Below are positions 57,560-64,000 of a stretch of DNA of 64,000 nucleotides, in pieces. The notes under the pieces were generated by a model. The model did no database searches and was not told the DNA's origin. It was given only the letters and a program-made list of their open reading frames with translations. The translations under genes and the position numbers were made by a program. Source of the stretch: Sphagnum magellanicum (lineage: Eukaryota; Streptophyta; Sphagnopsida; Sphagnales; Sphagnaceae); NCBI GenBank assembly GCA_021904315.1, contig CM038911.1:20867390-20931389 (forward strand), read 5' to 3'. How positions within the stretch are numbered: the first letter of the stretch is position 1; every line of letters starts with the position of its first letter.

Positions 57560-58340
57560 TAGAAATAGGCAAGGTGTTGGAACTAGAGCAACTGTTGAAG
57601 GAATTCAAAGATGTTTTCACATGGACATACAAAGATTTGAAAGGAACTCCACCAAAGTTGACACAACAGATAATGGAATTAGACATTACTATACCATTGG
57701 CACATTAGGCTAGGTACAAATTAAATCCAAACTATGCTACAGTAGTCAAATAAGATATAGATAAGTTGTTAACAGTTGGATTTATTCAATCTATAGAAGA
57801 GGTTATATGGTTGTCACCCATAATAGTAGTACTAAAGAAAAATGGCAAATTGAGAATCTATATAGATTTCAGAAAACTAAATGTAGCCACAAAGAAGGAT
57901 CCATACCCATTACCTTTCATAGATGAAATGTTGAACATAAAAGCAAGTTGTGAAACATATTATTTCTTAGATGGATATTCAAGATATCATCAAATTTCTA
58001 TAGCTCCAAAAGACATGTACAAGATTGCATTTGCTACAAATTAGGGGGCCTTTATATAGAAGGTGATGTCGTTTGGAGTGAAAAATGGACCTCCAACATA
58101 TTAGAAAGCTATTACCAAAACATTCAGAAAATATTTAGACAATTTAATGAAGATATTTTAAGATGATTTTACAGTGTGTAGTAACATGGAAAGTCATCTA
58201 CAAAAGCTTAGATTATGTATTCAAAAGTGTAGAGAATATGGCATTAGTCTAAATTTAGACAAATGTGCATTTATAGTATTTTCAGGGATGATATTGGGTT
58301 TTATTATTTCCAAAGAACGGAAATTACCAAATCCATAGAA
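57560..58340 (+). pseudogene. Tat-like reverse transcriptase
   Basis: RT signatures: GFIQSIEEVIWLSPIIVVLK, RIYIDFRKLNVATKKD, PYPLPFIDEMLN, FLDGYSRYHQISIAPKDMYK, then FGVKNGPPTY-like and the DDF catalytic region (about 58155-58180), and GISLNLDKCAF. Closest in style to plant Tat/Athila-type elements. Fossil. Confidence 0.85.
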
Positions 58341-58569
58341 GATACAAGTAATAGTAAACATGCCACCACCCAAGAATCCACAACAAATTGAAGTATTCAA
58401 TGGGATGGCACAATTTTACAAATGTTTTAACAAAAAAATTGTTGCTATTATGGCACCTATCACTAAACTGACCAAAAAGACATAGACTTTTCTTTGGACA
58501 GAAAAATGTCAAAAGGCTTGGGAATTGATCAAACAAAAGTATATTGAAACACTGATATTGATATCACTA

Positions 58570-58985
58570 AACTGGTAGGTGGAATTTCATGTTCATATAG
58601 ATGCATCTTTGTTAGCTATGGGGGCAATGTTGTTTCAGAACGTAACAAGGAAAAATGATTAACCAATAATGTATGATTTTAGGCTTTGGAATAGAAGAGA
58701 ACATAATTATAGCACAAGAGAAAAAGAAGCTTTAACAATTGTTTTTACTTTGCATAATTTTAGACATTATTTGCTAAACAATAAGTTTGTTTTTTATGTA
58801 TATCATATGGCATTGGTCTATTGGGTCAACAAACCACAAGTTTGAGGGATAATAACTAAATGGTTGTTATTGTTCCTAGAATATGATTTCATAGTAGTGT
58901 ATAAGCCAAGCAAAATTCATGTAGTTGTAGATGCATTGTCAAGACTACCAGATATTAGAGAAACCGCATGTGTGTTTGATTAAAC
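58570..58985 (+). pseudogene. Tat-like RNase H
   Basis: RNase H with HVHIDASLLAMGAMLFQ, STREKEALTIVFTLHNFRHY, the MALVYWVNKPQV strand and the end VVVDALSRLPD. Fossil. Confidence 0.85.
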
Positions 58986-59159
58986 TACAGATGCAAATTT
59001 GTTTTGCACATAGCTTAAATGGTTGAAGGATGTGAAAGAATTTTTTAGGAGAGGACAAAATGAGGGCACATTATTGATATAACAGAAGTAGAGATTGGTT
59101 AGGAGAGCATAATCTTTCACATTGAAGAATGGCAAATTGTATAGAATGGGCTAAGATAA

Positions 59160-61115
59160 TAGATTGTGATGATGTTTCAAACTACAAAAGCACAAATGGT
59201 GATAAAAGAATTGCATGAAGGACCATCAGGAAAACATTTTATAATTGAAATAACGCAAGGAAATATATTAGATGCTAGTTATTGGTGGCCAATTATGTAC
59301 AAAGATGTGGATGATTACTATAGATCTTACAATGCATGTCAAAGAACAAGAGGATTAGCAACTCAAAGTCTTGCAAAGTTAGTGACAAGTCTTCTAGAAA
59401 AACCATTTATGAAATGGTGACTTCATTTTGTGGGGTCAATTAAGTTAGCAAGAAGATATATAAGAAACACATATATTCTTGTAGCCACATATTATGCTAC
59501 CAAGTGGATGGAAGCAAGAGCATTGAGAATTAATATTGTAGCAATCATAGCAAAATTTTTGTATGAGTGCATATTAACCAAGTTTGGATGTCCTTTAACT
59601 ATAATAACATATTAAGGAGTTCATTTCATTAATGATGCCATCAAGTATTTGACAGATCATTTTATATTAAAACACGTGAATTCTACAACCTATTATTTTC
59701 CAAGAGAATGGGTAGGTTGAATCTACTAATAAGGTATTTAGGACATTGTTGACCAAGTTAGTTAGTGAAAATAGAACATATTGGGATGAACGTCTATATA
59801 CAATGTTATTTTCATACAAAACTCCATATAAAGTAACAATAGGGTATACACCATATCAATTAGTGTATGGATTACATCCATTGATGTCCACGGAGTACAT
59901 AGTTCCAATGGTTGGTCGAAATGAAAGAAATAGTGTCGCAACCCCACTTTGAGGGAAATGTGAAGTCGCCACTCACACTCCCAAAAATGGGACTTGGGAG
60001 TCCTTTGGGACTCCCGAAGACTCAGAACATGATTGTAGGGGTCAAAACACCTTGCATCAAGGCGTTTTTTATACCGTTGGAAAGGGCTTGAAGTGTAGAT
60101 ATCCAAAATGGCCTCGCATGAGCCATTTGGACATTTGCAGCACAAGTTATGGTTGAAAGAAGGGCCGGGAGTCAAATTGGCAATTTGACTCCCGATCATT
60201 AAAAGTCAGGAATCGACCCGATTCCGGTGTGTGTAGGTGGAGCGAAAAACATCATTGGAAAGCTCTCAAGGAGAGCTACAACTTTTCTTTTGACCTTGTC
60301 GCAATCGGAGGTTGGAGTGAGAAGTTATGAACGCCCAAAGTCCCGAGAGTCCTAACTGGGACAATTTCGAGACTCCATTTTGGGAGTCCTAGGAAAAAGT
60401 GCCATTCGGATGCAAGTGCGACGGAGAGTCACATAGAATACTATATGGGGGAAGGTGGTGATTTCCCCCGAGTCCGGGCCATGGTGAGTCAAGTGAGTCC
60501 AAGGTTGCCCGTGGCTTGTCCCAATACTTAGAATGTTTTGAATGTGAACTAACCCACTGGATTGTTGGTTTTGGATGCAAGACCGAATAACTAAGTAGCT
60601 TGTCCCTCTTCCTAGTCTAATCTTGGAGCTTTCAACACGCCTCTCTCACCCCCTTTAGTGTTGGAAGTTGGGAGCGTGTTTCGAATCTTTCGCATTTCCG
60701 CAACTTGAGTGACTTAGCCCCAACTTGGGTTAACTAGGGACTTGGGAGTGTGTCAAATAGTATTCCAATGAGAATTTTAATTAGCAAAATTAAAAAGTTG
60801 GAAAAGTTGCAAGAAGCTAAAATGTGGGTTATAGAAATTATAGGAATTCAATAATGGAATAGTACATTATGGAATCAACAAAATAATCTATAAAAAAAAT
60901 TCAATTATGGTGATTATGTTCTGTGGTTTTCCAAAGTGCATAAGTCACACCTAGGGAAGTTTACTAAGAAATGGTTTGGATCATACAAAATACAGTATGT
61001 GTTGCCAAATCACATTGTGTGATTGGCGACCATTGAGAAGTTTAAACCTAACCCTATGTTGGTCGATGTGAATAAGTCCAAACCTTATAAATACATGGAA
61101 TTTGAAGTTCAAAAA
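59160..61115 (+). pseudogene. Tat-like integrase, split by an LTR
   Basis: HHCC region (ELHEGPSGKHFIIEI, YNACQRTRG), core pieces (YYATKWMEARALR, LTKFGCPLTII, LFSYKTPYKVTIGYTPYQLV) up to the LTR at 59934. Beyond 60755 the C-terminal GPY-like part follows (KKWFGSYKIQYVLPNHIV, KFKPNPMLVDVNKSKPYKYM). No chromodomain follows. Fossil. Confidence 0.83.
59934..60755 (+). mobile_element. Solo LTR, family B2, nested in Tat-like integrase, TSD AATAG
   Basis: 822 bp with a perfect duplication AATAG at 59929-59933 and 60756-60760. The palindrome at about 60167-60193 has perfect arms in the T/A version. Confidence 0.92.
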
Positions 61116-61462
61116 TAAAAACAACATGTGCCAGTATATTGGGAATAGAGTGAAGGTAAAGTTCATGCGGAGAATTCTGATATGGAAGAAGAAGATGAAG
61201 ATTATGAAATACAAATACCACATATGCAGAATACTGAAGATGAAGAACAGATGGAAAATCTTATGGTCAACACAATATTGATTTTTGATCTATAGATGAC
61301 TAATAAGTCCGTGAGTATTAACTGTAGAAGTGAAGGATTTGGGATGTAGAGATCTAAAGATGATCTATCAAAAGTATTCACTGAATCAATAGAAGTATTT
61401 GCCTAATCATCAGGGGTATCTACACAATCATTAGATTTGTTGGCACAGTTAGTAAAAAGATG

Positions 61463-61600
61463 AGTACTATCAACATATGTATTATCATAATCAATAAATG
61501 AGTTGACACAATCAACAGATAGCTAACCTTCTGCTGATTATGTTCATTTATCTATTGATTATGTCAACTCATATGTTGATAGTACTCTTTATTCCACATC
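61463..61600. repeat. Imperfect long inverted repeat
   Basis: Arms of about 60 bp share AGTACTATCAACATATG and TTGACA(C/T)AATCAA blocks in opposite orientation around a centre near 61530. It lies in the 3' region of the Tat-like element. Confidence 0.6.
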
Positions 61601-61639
61601 CATAGTCATTATACCTAATGTAAAGAGATTATGGATGTG

Positions 61640-63060
61640 GAATAATCAATAGATGAAATCTGTGGTGTTCATTCATAATGATGACATGAAATGCTTCCAC
61701 GTGATTGTATAAGGGACACATAAACTTGTAGTGATGGGCTATATTAATTTTGAGGATCATGCGTTAATTAAAAGACAATGGGCATGTAAAAGGGTGACAA
61801 GTGGGAAATTCAACAATGAAGAAAACAAGGCAACTGTCAAAAGCAATTTGCAATTATTTTTAGAAGTTGTGCACATTTTCAAAGTTCTAAAGTTCACAAC
61901 AACGTGAATGTAAAGAGTGCGAGTGATAAATTATAAAAAATAGCAAAGGAAAACAAAATGCAAAGGAGTGAACACAAACAAAGGCATGAAGAAGAAGCAT
62001 AATTGTTGAAAAGAACAAAAGTAGAAAAATAGTTTGAAAGAGCAAAAGAAAGTAGGTGTGTTGAATATTCAGCCATTGGCTATGAGGTCGTTGCCACATT
62101 CATTATCATCTTCAAAATGTGCAAAAGGAAAAACGTATAATTAGAATATGCAATTTGGGCAAATGATAATTCATGATATATATAGAACTAGAACATTTGT
62201 AGCTAAGTTTTTGTGTAGAAGAAGAAGAAATTAACATGCAAGAGAGCAAACAAGACCAAAAATTATCAATAGATCTTGTGTTCATTGAAGAATCATAGGA
62301 AGAAGAAGCTATGGAGTAGCACTTTATGGAAGCAAAGACAACATAAACAAACGCATGGGAGGAAAATAATTTTGAGGTGGAAGTACAACCATCCACAAAG
62401 GTGTAGGTGGAAGTACAACAATCCACAGAGGTGACGACGATGGTAGAAGCACAACGAAGGGCGATGGAGATGGAGAGCCATAAATCGGAAACTATAGAGA
62501 AAAGAAGATGTGCAAACCTAAATAGACCTACACTTCTAGAGAAAGGTATTAAGATTCCGAATCCTAACTAATTCATGTGGACATAGACAAAACATAATTA
62601 TGATAAGCATGTTAAATGGATGGAGAATTGGAAGGATATTGCTCAAGAAGAAGACTAGGCTTCTAAAGCAAGACTTGTTCTTTTATTTTTAATGGATTAG
62701 CAAGCACCAATGCTTGATGTAATGTTAGAATTTTTAAACACATTCTTGATCAAAGGCATAGATATATACTTTGGCATAAGGATAAGATATATGTAATTAA
62801 CAAATAACTAATTATAGATGTCTTCGGAGTGTGTGCGGATGGGTATGTAGAAGAACTGAAAGGGCAAGTCAGTAAATCATTAGTAGTTTAGGCATTACAG
62901 AGTTGTAAACTTACACTTACAAATTCTTTTGTAGATCAATGGAATGTAAAGAATTTGGGTCTACCGTACTCTATCAAATGTCTTGCCATTATATCTGTCA
63001 TTTATCAGAGGGAGAAAGTGCAATATTTTAATAACAAGAGTGTTATTACATTAGTGAGAG
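61640..63060 (+). pseudogene. Extra coding-like region 3' of Tat-like pol
   Basis: Pieces with coding character on the same strand as pol: FEDHALIKRQWACKRVTSGK (about 61750), HVKWMENWKDIAQEED (about 62605), MLDVMLEFLNTFLIKGIDIY (about 62710), SVIYQREKVQYFNNKSVI (about 62996). I recognise no domain. Sense-strand frames after integrase are not part of the basic gypsy plan, though some plant Tat and Athila elements carry extra frames. Broken; cut by the CACTA end at 63064. An independent pseudogene is the alternative. Confidence 0.45.
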
Positions 63061-63063
63061 TAA

Positions 63064-64000
63064 CACTAGAAGAAAAACCTTTATTTACAACTAGTGTTTA
63101 CAACTGTTTTTTAGTCAAAAGAGACATTTTATAACTAACTGTCTAATAGTCGCCTAAGACAAGTTACAGACGACAAATAGTCGTAAAACATTACATTAGG
63201 ATGATGTCATCAAATAGTAGATGAAGCCTACATTTAGTATAAATTGTTTCATCCGATGGGGCCAGTATATACATAATGTATACAAGGCATCATTTTGCGA
63301 CTATAAATTGCAACTATTTTGGTGGATCCAAACTCCAACCATGTGGAAACACATGTTAACTCTTGAAATACTTTCGATTAACTAATGGGTTGTTGCCACA
63401 TGGCATGGTTTCTAATATTTGGGAAACCAGATTGTGATATTGGATGATCTAGAATTTTCTAAATCTTATGGTTAAGAAATGGCCACGTCTTTTGTGTTTG
63501 GCTAATCAAAATGTGCCACGTGTCTCATTATGAGCATCATGACATTTGAATATTTATTAAAAAACCCTAGATATATCCCATTCATCAAATGTCAAGAATG
63601 AGGATCTTGACACGTGTCACATTATTATTTGAATGGAAATTTCAAATTTGCCACATCTTTTAAAAATCGAATAATAGAAACTTGCCACATGACAATGTTA
63701 AATAATTTGGAAAATATTTTTATTGAAAAGGAATAATGGACCCTAGTTTAACATTATGAATTGAGGTTAGCATTTTAGGGTTTAATTAACAATGTTCTAG
63801 GGTTACGGTTACCATGGCTCACTAATCACACACAAAATGGACATGGAAAATGGTTTCCATTGAGTTAATAAAAACTCAATGAGCACATTCACATTAAGTT
63901 TTGCAAAGATGGAAAAATGTTTTGTATTGAACATGGGTTCCTACCTTAATGTAATCAACAATACTTAACTTGAATAACTAAATGATCCAAGTCCAAAAAG
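63064..64000 (+). mobile_element. CACTA DNA transposon, left end, continues beyond the window
   Basis: Starts CACTAGAAGAAAAACC and shares the TTTACAACTAGTGTTTACAAC-type subterminal sequence with the starts at 25383 and about 33225. At least six CCACATG/CCACGTG-type motifs lie at 63390-63690, a subterminal array as expected for CACTA transposase binding. No coding region is visible before the window ends. Confidence 0.7.

Larger units (their letters stand above)
54825..63063 (+). mobile_element. Tat/Athila-like Ty3/gypsy element, long fossil without chromodomain
   Basis: Gag, zinc knuckle, protease, RT, RNase H and integrase in gypsy order over about 6 kb, then a long 3' region with further coding-like sequence. 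LTR ends were not identified. The left side begins next to family A and the right side is cut by a CACTA element at 63064. A solo B2 LTR (59934-60755) is nested in the integrase region. The RT/RNase H sequence (PLPFIDEMLNI, HVHIDASLLAMGAMLFQ) is the plant non-chromovirus type. Many breaks; old. Confidence 0.85.

Overview
The window looks like repeat-dominated intergenic DNA from a large vascular-plant genome. A fern or a gymnosperm would fit; the sequence alone does not decide. The reasons are nested Ty3/gypsy and Ty1/copia elements of plant type, CACTA DNA transposons, plant-type tRNA-Met primer sites, and no intact protein-coding gene. No rRNA, tRNA, CRISPR array or bacterial feature was seen. 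Almost every coding stretch is an element remnant interrupted many times.

Layout. 1-1500: a diverged copy (A1) of a small unknown gene that occurs four times in the window. 1500-5968: rearranged pieces of a non-chromodomain (Tat/Athila-like) gypsy element in alternating orientation, holding two solo LTRs. 5969-11611: chromovirus 1, with both LTRs and a C-terminal chromodomain. 11612-14060: family A copy A2, with a CCAAT-rich minisatellite, a TATA box, the small reading frame and a poly(A) signal. 14040-21400 (minus): a third gypsy lineage that carries a recognisable cytosine-5 DNA methyltransferase domain between protease and reverse transcriptase; a solo LTR sits inside its RT. 21400-25382: unassigned, with a polypyrimidine tract and hairpins. 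25383-28408: a roughly 3-kb non-autonomous CACTA element. 28409-33000: family A copy A3, with two chromovirus-type LTRs. 33225-35211 and 42701-42880: a CACTA-like end and an unidentified coding remnant, split by chromovirus 2 (35212-42695, TSD CTTTT), which itself holds two solo LTRs. 44545-54800 (minus): family A copy A4, split by a Tat fragment and by a copia element (47571-53832) that holds another solo LTR. 54825-63063: the most complete Tat-like element, with a solo LTR in its integrase region and an unusual coding-like region 3' of pol. 63064 to the end: the start of another CACTA element.

How the parts relate. Two LTR families (B1, 820-975 bp, and B2, about 820 bp) belong to the two chromoviruses and supply eight further isolated LTRs. 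Five of those eight have perfect 5-bp target duplications, so the chromovirus lineage inserted repeatedly and was then largely removed by LTR-LTR recombination. All twelve B LTRs share a palindrome of inverted TTGACT boxes whose two arms tend to change together. The strongest candidates for something undescribed are the methyltransferase-bearing gypsy element at 14040-21400 and the four-copy small gene family A.
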